Positions 55,927-64,000 of a stretch of 64,000 bases of DNA are shown piece by piece (position 1 is the first letter of the stretch; every line of letters starts with the position of its first letter). The position numbers and the translations under genes are program-made. Under the pieces are notes generated by a model that was not told the DNA's origin, made no database searches, and was given only the letters and a program-made list of their open reading frames with translations. Source of the DNA: CAZTTG01 sp964615935. Lineage in GTDB: Bacteria > Planctomycetota > UBA1135 > GCA-002686595. The stretch is taken from positions 1-64,000 of the forward strand of contig CAZTTG010000018.1 in assembly GCA_964615935.1 (NCBI GenBank), in the 5' to 3' direction.

Positions 55927-55951
55927 CCGGCGGGGAGGTGTGCCCCGCCGG
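55927..55951 (+). terminator. GC hairpin downstream of the metallophosphatase gene
   Basis: A perfect 9-bp stem CCGGCGGGG/CCCCGCCGG with the 7-base loop AGGTGTG lies 73 bases after the stop codon. It has no T-run, so it is a likely mRNA end or intrinsic terminator variant rather than a classical one. The sequence from 55952 to 56192 shows nothing recognisable. Confidence 0.4.
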
Positions 55952-56192
55952 AGCTGCATGCGCGATCGGCGCGGGGCGCGGCCCAAAGCGGAGCGCATGA
56001 ACCGCCGCAAGCCCCTGCAGTGGCCCGGATCGGTGGTCGGCGCTGTTCTCAGACAGGGCGGGCACCGGCCGCACCTTCACCGAGGTGGTCGAGGAGAGCG
56101 GTGCGACGCTACCAGTACGTGCGCCACTTCTCGGAACGCAGCGGAAAAGGGCCACGCTCATGCAGCGCGATACTCTAGGCTCGTCCGCTGCC

Positions 56193-57824
56193 ATGGCGCA
56201 GCGCCGCAAGCAGGACCCGCACAGGAAGGCCCGGAGGCGACGGGCGCGCAGCAAGCGGCCTGCGGCGGGGGCACCCGAGACCCGAGCTGCCGGTCTGGCC
56301 GCCGCCCGGCGGCTGGCGCGCAAGCGGTTCGGGATCCAGCGCCTGCACCCCCTGCAGGCCCAGGCGATCGAAGCGGTCATCGCGGGCCGCGACACCTTGG
56401 CCGTGCTCCCCACGGGCTACGGTAAGTCACTGATCTACCAGCTGCCGGCGCTGCTCGCAGAGCGCCCGACGGTCGTCGTCTCGCCGCTGATCGCGCTGAT
56501 GGCCGATCAGGAGGCCTCCCTGAGGCGGCGCGGCGCGTCCGTGGTGCGCATCGACAGCAGCCTGCGAGTCGGAGAGCGGCGCGCTGCACTGGAGCGGCTG
56601 GGTGAGGACGGGCCCCTGATCGTCCTGACGACCCCCGAGACTCTCGAGTCCGAGGCGACGCGGGACGCCTTCCGGGAAGCGCGACCGTGGCTCATGTGCG
56701 TGGACGAAGCCCACTGCATCTCGGAGTGGGGTCACGATTTCCGCCCGGCCTACCTACGTCTGAGCGTCGAGCGCAAGGCGCTCGGCGGCCCGCAGGTGCT
56801 GGCGTTGACCGCGACCGCGACGCCGCGCGTGCGCGAGGATATCGCAGAGCGCCTGGAGCTCGTGAGAGCCGCCGTGATCAGCGCGCCGCCGGACCGCGCC
56901 AACCTGCGCCTCGAGGTCGAGCCCGTCACGGCCGCGACGAAGGCCGAGCGTGCGGGCCGCTTGATCCGCCGCCTGGCGCGCCCGGGGATCGTGTACTGTT
57001 CGACCACGGTGGCCGCAGAGGCCCTCGGCAAGGCCATGGAGCGCGCGCGCATTCCGAGCACGCGTTACCACGGGCGCATGACGAAGACCGAGCGCGAGTC
57101 TGCGCAAAGGCGCTTCATGCGCGCCTCGAACAGGCTCGTCATGAGCGCGACTTCCGCCTTCGGGATGGGTATCGACAAGCCGAATATCCGCTTCGTCCTG
57201 CACTACCAGACGCCCGGTTCCCTCGAGCAGTACGTCCAGGAGGCAGGGCGCGCGGGCCGCGACGGCAGACCTTCGCGCTGCATCCTGCTCTACGACCCCG
57301 AGGACCTGGACATCCAGCGTCACTTGCAGAAGAAGGGGCGCGCGACCGCTGCGCAGATCCAGCGCATTGCCTGCGCGCTCGCGGCGTGGGCGGGGGAGGG
57401 GCGCCCCGTCGTCGCGGTAGACCTTGCGCTGTCGGCGAACGCGCCCCAGACGATCACCCGCGCGATCTGCGCACAGCTCGAAGAAGTAGGCGCGCTGGCG
57501 CGCGACGCCAAGAAGTGCTTCCACGTATCCGTCACGAAGCGCGAACTCACACGCCTTGCCAGCGACCTCGCGCGGCGCGTCGCGATCCAGCAGCGCGAGG
57601 ACGAGGAGCGCCTGCTCGCACTCGACGACTACGCCCGTACGCCCGGCTGCCGCAGTGTCTTCCTGCGCCGCTATTTCGGCGAGGAGAACCCGCCGGATTG
57701 CGGCCGCTGTGACCGCTGCAAGGTGCGCTCCCCGCGGACCAGGCGCCGAAGAGGACGGACTCACCGACGCCCGCTGCTCGAACGCGCTGAGAAACCGAGC
57801 CGGAAGCGACGAAGGAGTCGGTAG
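56193..57824 (+). CDS. recQ: RecQ-family ATP-dependent DNA helicase
   Basis: About 543 residues from ATG 56193; two ATG/GTG starts further upstream (56160, 56085) are also in frame. Motifs: L-P-T-G-Y-G-K-S-L-I-Y-Q (Walker A), V-D-E-A-H-C-I-S-E-W-G-H (DEAH), T-A-T-A-T, and Q-E-A-G-R-A-G-R-D-G (motif VI). The RecQ zinc-binding block is seen as C-R-S-V-F-L-R-R-Y-F-G-E-E-N-P-P-D-C-G-R-C-D-R-C. No HRDC domain follows; the end is a basic tail, and the first ~35 residues are strongly basic. It unwinds DNA in recombination and repair. Codon use looks a little less biased than in the neighbours. Confidence 0.88.
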   Translation: MAQRRKQDPHRKARRRRARSKRPAAGAPETRAAGLAAARRLARKRFGIQRLHPLQAQAIEAVIAGRDTLAVLPTGYGKSLIYQLPALLAERPTVVVSPLIALMADQEASLRRRGASVVRIDSSLRVGERRAALERLGEDGPLIVLTTPETLESEATRDAFREARPWLMCVDEAHCISEWGHDFRPAYLRLSVERKALGGPQVLALTATATPRVREDIAERLELVRAAVISAPPDRANLRLEVEPVTAATKAERAGRLIRRLARPGIVYCSTTVAAEALGKAMERARIPSTRYHGRMTKTERESAQRRFMRASNRLVMSATSAFGMGIDKPNIRFVLHYQTPGSLEQYVQEAGRAGRDGRPSRCILLYDPEDLDIQRHLQKKGRATAAQIQRIACALAAWAGEGRPVVAVDLALSANAPQTITRAICAQLEEVGALARDAKKCFHVSVTKRELTRLASDLARRVAIQQREDEERLLALDDYARTPGCRSVFLRRYFGEENPPDCGRCDRCKVRSPRTRRRRGRTHRRPLLERAEKPSRKRRRSR

Positions 57825-58179
57825 CCGTCAGGGAGGCTAGCATGGTCAACCGGTCGGGCCCGTGGTATCAGGAGACTCGGCCACGCCGCGATCCATGGCC
57901 AGGGCGACTGTTGCGGGCTTCTACGACGGCCCTGCGCGAGCCGACATCCCCACGCCCGGCGTCCCCGCCGCGGCAGGCAGGTCCTCGCGGGTCGGACCGC
58001 GTACCTTCGCGCGCTCGCGGCCACCTTCGACCCTGCCCAGGGATCATTCAGCGGCATCGAGAGCTTCGATCCGCGGTAGAGTTCGAATCCGGTAGCGGCC
58101 GAGGTGCCCCGCGTGGCGGGGCAGGAGGGCTTTGCTAGAATCACCCGCCCGCCGCCCAGTCCCCAGTGAGATCCGCCCC
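57825..58179. other. Intergenic region, no gene seen
   Basis: Some 355 bases between RecQ and the first PQQ-like propeller gene. Short open frames exist, but none has a family resemblance or ribosome site. A GTTCGAAT at 58079-58086 resembles a tRNA T-loop but has no matching arms. I see no terminator or promoter that I can support. Confidence 0.5.
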
Positions 58180-59517
58180 ATGCGACGCATCCTTGCCGCC
58201 TCCCTCGCGACCTCCCTCTTGCTCGCTTCGACGGCCGCTCAGGACTGGCCGCACTGGCGCGGGCCGAACTTCGACGGCTCCGCCGCCGTCGAGGGGCTGC
58301 CCGCGACGTTCTCCCAGACGGAGAACGTGAAGTGGGCGGCGGCGCTTCCGGGCCCCGGCGCGAGCACGCCGCTCGTGGCGGGCGAACGCGTGTTCCTGAC
58401 GGCGGTCGATCTGGGGGGGGGAGAGCTACTCGCCATCTGTCTCGACCGTGACACGGGCGAGGAGCGTTGGATCGACATCGCGGGTAGCGGCTACCGGCCC
58501 GGTGGCAAGGGCGAGGCTACGCGCCTCCACAATCGAAGCAACTACGCGTCGCCCTCGGCGGCGCTCGACGGCGAGCGCGTCGTCTTCTTCTTCGGGAACG
58601 GGGACCTGGTGGCGTACTCCCACGACGGCGAGCGTCAGTGGGCGCGCAACCTGCAGAAAGACCTGGGCAACTTCGCCTTCCAGTGGACCTTCTCGGCAAC
58701 GCCGACGATCTGGAAGGGGCGGATGTACCTGCCCATCCTGCAACGAGACAAGCCCGTCGGTGAGATCGGGAAGCAAGGAGCCGAGTCGTTCCTGCTCGCC
58801 CTCGATCCGGCGAGCGGGAAGACGCTCTTCCGGCACGTGCGTCCGTCCGCCGCGCAGAACGAATCTCTGGAGTCGTACGCCACCGCCATTCCCCACGTGG
58901 GGGCGGGGCGCGAGGAGCTCCTGATCGTGGGCGGCGACGTCATCACCGGACACGATCCGGCGTCGGGCGCAGAGCTCTGGCGCTGGGGCACGTGGAATCC
59001 GGGGCACCGTGAGGGTTGGTGGCGCGTCGTGCCTTCGCCGGTGGTCGGCGCGGGGGTCGTCCTGGCCTGCGGTCCGAAGGGGGCGCCGGTGTGCGCGGTG
59101 CGGCTGGGCGGAGAGGGACTCCTGACCGACGACGACCTCGCCTGGAAGAGCAAGGGCCGGCGCGACCCCGTCACGACGGACGTGCCCACGCCGCTGTTCT
59201 TCGAGGGCGCTTTCTTCGTGCTCAGCGACCTGCGCGAGGCGCTGACCCGCGTCGATGCGGCGACCGGCGAGCACGAGTGGTCGATCCGCCTGCCGGGGGA
59301 GCATCCCTGGCGCGCGTCGCCGACCGGTGCCGACGGTCGGGTCTGGTTGATGGACCACGGGGGAAACGTGGTGGTGGTGGAGGCCGCGGACGGCTCGATA
59401 GCGCATCGCGTAGCCATGGGGGAGGAGGACGACGACCGCATCCGCTCCACCATCGTCGTGGCCCACGGCAGCCTCTTCGTGCGCACCAACTCGACCCTGT
59501 TCCGGATCGGCGGCTGA
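58180..59517 (+). CDS. PQQ-like beta-propeller repeat protein (copy 1)
   Basis: This 445-residue secreted protein (signal S-L-A-T-S-L-L-L-A-S-T-A-A) begins W-P-H-W-R-G-P-N-F-D-G, a signature of Planctomycetota PQQ-like propellers. Blade units repeat A-L-D-x-x-x-G-x-x-L/W patterns (L-D-R-D-T-G-E-E-R-W, L-D-P-A-S-G-K-T-L-F, V-D-A-A-T-G-E-H-E-W). This family often lacks real quinone cofactor and serves as a binding or scaffold propeller. It is first of four adjacent propeller genes, which suggests tandem expansion. Confidence 0.82.
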   Translation: MRRILAASLATSLLLASTAAQDWPHWRGPNFDGSAAVEGLPATFSQTENVKWAAALPGPGASTPLVAGERVFLTAVDLGGGELLAICLDRDTGEERWIDIAGSGYRPGGKGEATRLHNRSNYASPSAALDGERVVFFFGNGDLVAYSHDGERQWARNLQKDLGNFAFQWTFSATPTIWKGRMYLPILQRDKPVGEIGKQGAESFLLALDPASGKTLFRHVRPSAAQNESLESYATAIPHVGAGREELLIVGGDVITGHDPASGAELWRWGTWNPGHREGWWRVVPSPVVGAGVVLACGPKGAPVCAVRLGGEGLLTDDDLAWKSKGRRDPVTTDVPTPLFFEGAFFVLSDLREALTRVDAATGEHEWSIRLPGEHPWRASPTGADGRVWLMDHGGNVVVVEAADGSIAHRVAMGEEDDDRIRSTIVVAHGSLFVRTNSTLFRIGG

Positions 59518-59739
59518 TCGCGGGGAGGACCGGGTGCTGCAAGCCACCCACGAGCTGATCGGGAACCCTCGCGACAGGGAGTACGGCCCCGCGGTGGTCT
59601 TCGACACCCCGCATGCGCGCAGGGGCCGGCACGACCTCGGCGGCCGGGGGTCGCGAGAGTATGATGTCCTCCGCCTCCGCCTCGGCGCGGAGGATCTTCG
59701 CCCCGAGGCCCCTGGCCGCCCCGCCCCGAGAATTCGGTG

Positions 59740-61302
59740 ATGCCCGACCGCCAATGCTCCTTCGCGCCGCTCTCGCGCATCGCTCTCGCGGGGACTCTGA
59801 TCTCCGCCGTCCTGGCCGGCCCCGGCGCCGCCCAGGGCGACTGGCCCACGTGGGGTGGCGACGAAACGCGCGCCATGCACAGCGGCGAGGTCGGGCTCCC
59901 GGGCGACTTCTACCCTGGGGACTATGTCGGGGCGAGCGCCGAGCTCGATCCGAAGACCGCGCGCAACGTCAAGTGGATCGCGAGGCTGGGTTCGCAGACC
60001 TACGGCAATCCGACCGTGGCTGGTGGGAGGGTCTTCGTGGGCACCAACAACGACGTGCCACGCGACCCACGCTTCGCGGGGGATCGCAGTTGCGTATACT
60101 GCTTCGATGAGGCCACCGGCGAGTTCCTGTGGCAACTCAACGCGCCCAAGCTGGGGACTGGCATGGTCAGCGATTGGGAATACGTGGGCATGTGCGCCGC
60201 TCCGTCAGTGGAGGGCGACCGGGCCTACATGGTGACCAACCGCTGCGAGGTGATCTGCCTCGACGTGAACGGCCTGGCCGACGGCAACGCCGGGCCGTAC
60301 CAGGACGAGGCTCAATACCTCGCGGGACCCGAGGCGGAGCCGATTCTGCCCTCGGAACGGGACGCGGACATCATCTGGGTGCTGGACATGATGGCGGAGT
60401 GCGGCGTGCGGCCGCATAACGTCACGTCGAGCTCGGTTCTCATCGCTGATGATCTGTTGTGGGTGACCACCTCGAACGGCGCGGACGTGGATCACCGGGG
60501 CATCCCCGCGGCCGACGCCCCCAGCCTGATCGCGGTGGACAAGGCGACCGGGAAGCTGGCCGCGCGGGAGTCGTCCGGCATCTCGGGGCGCATGTTCCAC
60601 GCGTGCTGGACCTCGCCGGCGTACCTCCGATCCGACGGCGGCGACCTGTGCATCTTCGGCGGACCGGACGGATTCGGCTACGGCTTCTCCTCGGTGCTCC
60701 CGGAGGCCGGGACGGGAACGCCGACCCTGCGCGAGGTCTGGTCCGTGGACTGCAACCCCGCGGAGTATCGGGAGAAGGACGGCGCCCCGGTGGCCTACAC
60801 CAGCCGGCGCGGTCCGAGCGAGATCCTCGCCACCCCCGTCACCTACGAGGGCCGGGCGTACTTCGCGATCGGGCAAGAGCCGGACTACTGCGACGGCCCG
60901 GGGAATCTCCTGTGCGCCGATGCGACGGGCGAGGTCGTGTGGTCCTACGCGAAGATCAACCGGACGATGTCCACTCCCGCCATCGCGAACGGCCTGCTCT
61001 TCGCCGCGGACTACGCGGGCTTCGTGTACTGCCTCGACGCCCGTACCGGGGAGGAGCTCTGGATCCACGACACCATGGGGCACATCTGGGGGTCGCCGCT
61101 GGTGGCGGACGGTAGGGTGTACATCGGAAACGAGGACGCCTACATGATCATCCTCCCGGCGTCCAAGGAGTTCGAGAAGAAGGCGGTGACCGAAGTGGAT
61201 GTGAAGTCTCCGGTCTACTCCTCGGCCATCGCGGCCAACGGTGTCCTGTACGTGACGACGCAAACACACCTGTTCGCCATCGCTCTGGCGAAGGATGACT
61301 GA
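59740..61302 (+). CDS. PQQ-like beta-propeller repeat protein (copy 2)
   Basis: A 520-residue secreted protein (signal I-S-A-V-L-A-G-P-G-A-A-Q). It starts W-P-T-W-G-G-D-E-T-R and has propeller units such as F-D-E-A-T-G-E-F-L-W, V-D-K-A-T-G-K-L, A-D-A-T-G-E-V-V-W and L-D-A-R-T-G-E-E-L-W. Its middle, with C-G-V-R-P-H-N-V and an extra loop-rich stretch (~175-300), is longer than in copy 1. I start at ATG 59740, one codon after GTG 59737. Its stop is 35 bases before the preferred start of copy 3. Confidence 0.82.
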   Translation: MPDRQCSFAPLSRIALAGTLISAVLAGPGAAQGDWPTWGGDETRAMHSGEVGLPGDFYPGDYVGASAELDPKTARNVKWIARLGSQTYGNPTVAGGRVFVGTNNDVPRDPRFAGDRSCVYCFDEATGEFLWQLNAPKLGTGMVSDWEYVGMCAAPSVEGDRAYMVTNRCEVICLDVNGLADGNAGPYQDEAQYLAGPEAEPILPSERDADIIWVLDMMAECGVRPHNVTSSSVLIADDLLWVTTSNGADVDHRGIPAADAPSLIAVDKATGKLAARESSGISGRMFHACWTSPAYLRSDGGDLCIFGGPDGFGYGFSSVLPEAGTGTPTLREVWSVDCNPAEYREKDGAPVAYTSRRGPSEILATPVTYEGRAYFAIGQEPDYCDGPGNLLCADATGEVVWSYAKINRTMSTPAIANGLLFAADYAGFVYCLDARTGEELWIHDTMGHIWGSPLVADGRVYIGNEDAYMIILPASKEFEKKAVTEVDVKSPVYSSAIAANGVLYVTTQTHLFAIALAKDD

Positions 61303-61336
61303 GGACGCCGGCACAACAGCGAGGCAAAGGTCGGGG

Positions 61337-62530
61337 ATGCGCGGCCGGGTCCTCGCAGCGGCCACCCTGGTCCTGACCGCGGGCTCCTGCGATCCGCAGG
61401 ACGGTTCGCGAGAGAACGTCGCCCCGCGTGAGACTCCCGTAGCGGGCTCCGCCTCGACCGGGGAATGGCGGACGTTCCGCGGAGACGCGCGATTGGCCGG
61501 GATCGCGGGGGGAACGCTGACGCACGCACCGGAGCTGCTCTGGAGCTTCGACGTCGGCAGGCCGATACTGTCGTCCCCCGTCGTAGCGGATGGACGAGTG
61601 TTCTTCGGGGCGGACGATTATCACTTGCACTGCGTCGACGCGAGCACGGGCGAGGAGGTGTGGAGATTCGCCACCCTCGACGTCATCGAGGCGCCGCCCC
61701 TCGTCGTCAACGGCACGGTGTACATCGGCTCGTCCGACTTCTTCCTCTATGCGGTGGACGCGGAGCGGGGCGAGCTGCGCTGGAAGTACGAGGCGGACGA
61801 CCGCATTCTGGGCGGCGCCAATTACCACCAGAGCCCCGCAGGGCTGCGCATCGTGGTGGGATCCTACGACGCCCACCTGTACTGCTTCGACGCCGTGGGC
61901 GGGGAGCTGCAATGGAAGTACGGCACGGGCGACTACGTCAACGGTACGCCGGCCGTCGCCAGGGGCAAGGTCGTCTTCGGAGGCTGTGACGCCGCGCTGC
62001 ACGTCGTGGACATCGCCACCGGCGAAGCGGCCTCGCGCATCGGCCTGGGAGAGGGCTGCCACGTACCCGGTTCGGTCGGACTGGCCGGCAACCGCGCCTT
62101 CCTGGGGCACTACGGCAACCAGTTCGTGTGCATCGATGTGGACTCCGGAGCGCTCGTCTGGACTCACTCCGGAGGACGAGATCCGTTCTTCTCGTCGCCG
62201 GCCATCGGTCGCGAGCGCGTGGTGTTCGGGGGGCGCGACCGGAAGCTGCACTGCGTCCGGCGCGAGGACGGCGCAGAGGAGTGGACGTTCGCCACGCGCC
62301 GCAAGGTGGATGGCTCGCCGGTGATCATCGGCGACTCCGTCGTCTTCGGAGGGGCGGACGGGCGGCTCCGCGTCCTTGGCCTGGAGCGCGGCGAGGAGCG
62401 ATGGAGCTACGACATCGGCCCGGCGATCACCGCCTCGCCCGCGGTGGTGGACGGGATGATCTTCGTGGGGGCCACCGACGGCCGACTGTATGCGTTTGGT
62501 GAGGGACCCGTGGATTCGGCCGGCCGCTGA
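61337..62530 (+). CDS. PQQ-like beta-propeller lipoprotein (copy 3)
   Basis: A 397-residue lipoprotein (A-A-T-L-V-L-T-A-G-S-C) with a seven- or eight-bladed PQQ-like propeller. Blades read V-D-A-S-T-G-E-E-V-W, V-D-A-E-R-G-E-L-R-W, F-D-A-V-G-G-E-L-Q-W, V-D-I-A-T-G-E-A, V-D-S-G-A-L-V-W, V-R-R-E-D-G-A-E-E-W and L-E-R-G-E-E-R-W. The layout resembles BamB-type propellers but without further BamB evidence. ATG 61295 overlaps the previous stop and would add 14 acidic residues before the signal; I prefer ATG 61337. It sits between copies 2 and 4. Confidence 0.8.
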   Translation: MRGRVLAAATLVLTAGSCDPQDGSRENVAPRETPVAGSASTGEWRTFRGDARLAGIAGGTLTHAPELLWSFDVGRPILSSPVVADGRVFFGADDYHLHCVDASTGEEVWRFATLDVIEAPPLVVNGTVYIGSSDFFLYAVDAERGELRWKYEADDRILGGANYHQSPAGLRIVVGSYDAHLYCFDAVGGELQWKYGTGDYVNGTPAVARGKVVFGGCDAALHVVDIATGEAASRIGLGEGCHVPGSVGLAGNRAFLGHYGNQFVCIDVDSGALVWTHSGGRDPFFSSPAIGRERVVFGGRDRKLHCVRREDGAEEWTFATRRKVDGSPVIIGDSVVFGGADGRLRVLGLERGEERWSYDIGPAITASPAVVDGMIFVGATDGRLYAFGEGPVDSAGR

Positions 62531-62667
62531 CCAGAACCGCGGCGCGGGCTTTCGGATGAAGTCGCCGGCTCATCGCGAGGAGGGCGACATCGCGGGGAGG
62601 TCGGGCATACAATCACCGCCCTGCATCTCGCCACTCGCGACCAGCCCGACGTCAAAACGAAGCTGCC

Positions 62668-64000
62668 ATGCGCTCGATCGTCTCCGTTTCCCTGGGATCC
62701 CTCCTTCTTGCCACCACTCCCGCCGTCGCCCAGGACGCCGCCCTCGCGGCGACGCCCGTCGTCGATGATGGCACGAACTGGCCTTCCTTCCGTGGGCCCC
62801 GGGCCTCGGGGGTGGCCGATGGCCACGAGACGGCCGTGGAGTGGGACCTCGAGGAGGGCACGAACATCCAGTGGCGCGTGGAGGTGCCGGGGCTCGCCCT
62901 GTCCTCACCGGTCATCTGGGGGGACCAGCTCTGGGTCACCACGGCCATCCGCTCGAAGGGCGAACAGGTACTGCGCGTGGGCCGCTATGGCTCCATCGAA
63001 CCGGTGCAGGACGACAGCCCCTATTCGTTCGAGCTGCACTGTCTCGACAAGAACACCGGCGAGGCGATGTGGGCCCACTCGTCGTGGGAGGGGGTGCCCA
63101 AGTACTCGCGCCATCCCAAGGGAAGCTACGCCGCCTCGAGCCCCGCCACCGAGGGCCGCCGCGTGGTGGCCTTCTACGGGACCGAGGGGCTGTACTGCTA
63201 CGACCTCAAGGGCAATCAGCTCTGGAAGAAGGACCTCGGCGACCTCGATTCGGGTTTCTTCAAGGTTCCCACTGCCCGCTGGGGATTCGCCTCCTCGCCC
63301 ATCCTGCACGAAGACATGGTCATCGTGCAGTGCGATGTGCAGGGGCAGAGCTTCGTGGCTGCCCTCGACGCCGCCGACGGGAAGGACCTCTGGCGGACGA
63401 ATCGCGAGGAGGTTCCCACGTGGTGCACGCCGACCGTGGACGTGCGCGAGGGCCGCGTCCAGGTGATCTGTAGCGGGTGGAAGCACATCGGGGGCTACGA
63501 CCTGCGCACGGGCAAGGAGCTGTGGAAGCTGGTCGGTGGCGGTGACGTACCGGTGCCGACGCCGGTCGTCTCGCACAACCTGATCTTCGTGACCAACTCC
63601 CACGGCGGGATGGCGCCGATCTACGCCATCGACGCCATGGCCGAGGGGATCCTGACCATCGACCCGGAGGAGACCGAGGCGATGGTATGGAGCTACCGCC
63701 GCCGGGGAAACTACATGCAGACCCCCCTGGCCTACGGCGAGCAGATCTACTTCTGCAACGATGCCGGGGTTCTGACGTGCTTCGACGTCGGCTCCGGAGA
63801 GGAGCTCTACCGCCAGCGGCTGGGCACGGGACGCACCGGCTTCACCAGCTCCGGGGTGGCGGCGGAAGGGAAGCTCTATTTCTGCAGCGAAGAGGGCGAC
63901 GTCTACGTCGTCGCGCCCGGCAGGGAGTTCGAATTGCTCGCCGAGAACTCCCTGGGCGAGGAGTGCCTGTCGACCCCCGCCCTCTCCGAGGGCGTCCTGT
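62668..64000 (+). CDS. PQQ-like beta-propeller repeat protein (copy 4), cut by window end
   Basis: The ATG at 62668 opens a signal peptide (V-S-L-G-S-L-L-L-A-T-T-P-A-V-A-Q) and W-P-S-F-R-G-P-R-A-S-G, as in copy 1. Propeller units follow: L-D-K-N-T-G-E-A-M-W, Y-D-L-K-G-N-Q-L-W, L-D-A-A-D-G-K-D-L-W, Y-D-L-R-T-G-K-E-L-W and F-D-V-G-S-G-E-E-L-Y. The frame is still open at base 64000 (444 residues so far). It is the fourth of the tandem propeller genes. Confidence 0.8.
   Translation, partial: MRSIVSVSLGSLLLATTPAVAQDAALAATPVVDDGTNWPSFRGPRASGVADGHETAVEWDLEEGTNIQWRVEVPGLALSSPVIWGDQLWVTTAIRSKGEQVLRVGRYGSIEPVQDDSPYSFELHCLDKNTGEAMWAHSSWEGVPKYSRHPKGSYAASSPATEGRRVVAFYGTEGLYCYDLKGNQLWKKDLGDLDSGFFKVPTARWGFASSPILHEDMVIVQCDVQGQSFVAALDAADGKDLWRTNREEVPTWCTPTVDVREGRVQVICSGWKHIGGYDLRTGKELWKLVGGGDVPVPTPVVSHNLIFVTNSHGGMAPIYAIDAMAEGILTIDPEETEAMVWSYRRRGNYMQTPLAYGEQIYFCNDAGVLTCFDVGSGEELYRQRLGTGRTGFTSSGVAAEGKLYFCSEEGDVYVVAPGREFELLAENSLGEECLSTPALSEGVL

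Noticed and set aside
58075..58095. GTTCGAATC resembling a tRNA T-loop
   Set aside because: No matching T, anticodon or acceptor stems around it.
58180..64000. True quinoprotein alcohol dehydrogenases
   Set aside because: Conserved PQQ-binding and calcium-ligand residues and the disulfide Cys pair of those enzymes are not evident; these are short PQQ-like propellers.

Overview
The window is very GC-rich, densely coding bacterial DNA that looks like Planctomycetota, probably a chromosome segment from an uncultured or environmental lineage. The evidence is the gene mix. There are two pairs of an ECF-type sigma factor followed by a giant Ser/Thr kinase, one kinase carrying WD40 repeats and one carrying RDD-like membrane domains. 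There are four formylglycine-type sulfatases, several FG-GAP/VCBS and PQQ-like beta-propeller secreted proteins, a tripeptidyl-peptidase II-like subtilase, a DUF6288-type PDZ/HEAT protein and a Pls/PosA-type NRPS. No rRNA, convincing tRNA, CRISPR array or transposase is visible.

Layout. 1-778: noncoding DNA with a ~125-bp-arm inverted repeat and seven perfect GC-rich hairpins. 779-7.3 kb: FG-GAP protein, zinc-ribbon/helix-turn-helix protein, DUF2007 membrane protein, MORN lipoprotein with a broken paralogue tail, TlpA-like selenoprotein and a PrsW-like protease. 7.5-11.6 kb: GMP synthase ATPase subunit beside a PurF-like protein lacking the nucleophilic Cys, an FG-GAP selenoprotein lipoprotein, then decayed fragments (PurF tail copy, beta-propeller pseudogene). 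11.6-19.3 kb: small membrane proteins, cupin, Xaa-Pro peptidase-like hydrolase, GNAT, a peroxiredoxin-like selenoprotein, a haem-c lipoprotein, an AUC-start gene and a fatty acid desaturase. 19.4-31 kb: TPP II-like protease, alpha/beta hydrolase, DEAD-box helicase (apparent AUC start) and the NRPS. 31.2-34.6 kb: sigma factor plus kinase. 34.6-51.8 kb: a carbohydrate/sulfate region with four sulfatases, symporter remnant, Gfo/Idh oxidoreductase, a second sigma-kinase pair, a GH95-like glycosidase and a double SASA esterase. 51.8-57.8 kb: DUF6288 protein, palindrome-rich gap, metallophosphatase, RecQ. 58.2-64 kb: four tandem PQQ-like propeller proteins, the last cut by the window edge.

The most notable result is three in-frame UGA codons within ~10 kb (6218, 10322, 16143), each followed by a long in-frame continuation of the same protein fold. 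Two sit at the redox Cys of a thioredoxin-like (U-x-x-C) and a peroxiredoxin-like (W-U-P-Y-C) site. The third lies in an FG-GAP lipoprotein (G-U-C), a fold I do not know as a selenoprotein. Two of the three have a short hairpin with a loop G 21-22 nt after UGA, as expected for a bacterial SECIS. Other genes end normally in TGA, so the code is not globally reassigned.

Several genes are disrupted or have unresolved ends (sulfatase at 36.88 kb, kinase/WD40/TPR at a run of eight G, sigma factor at 41.16 kb, NRPS 5' end). These may be real decay or assembly errors. I cannot tell which from one sequence.
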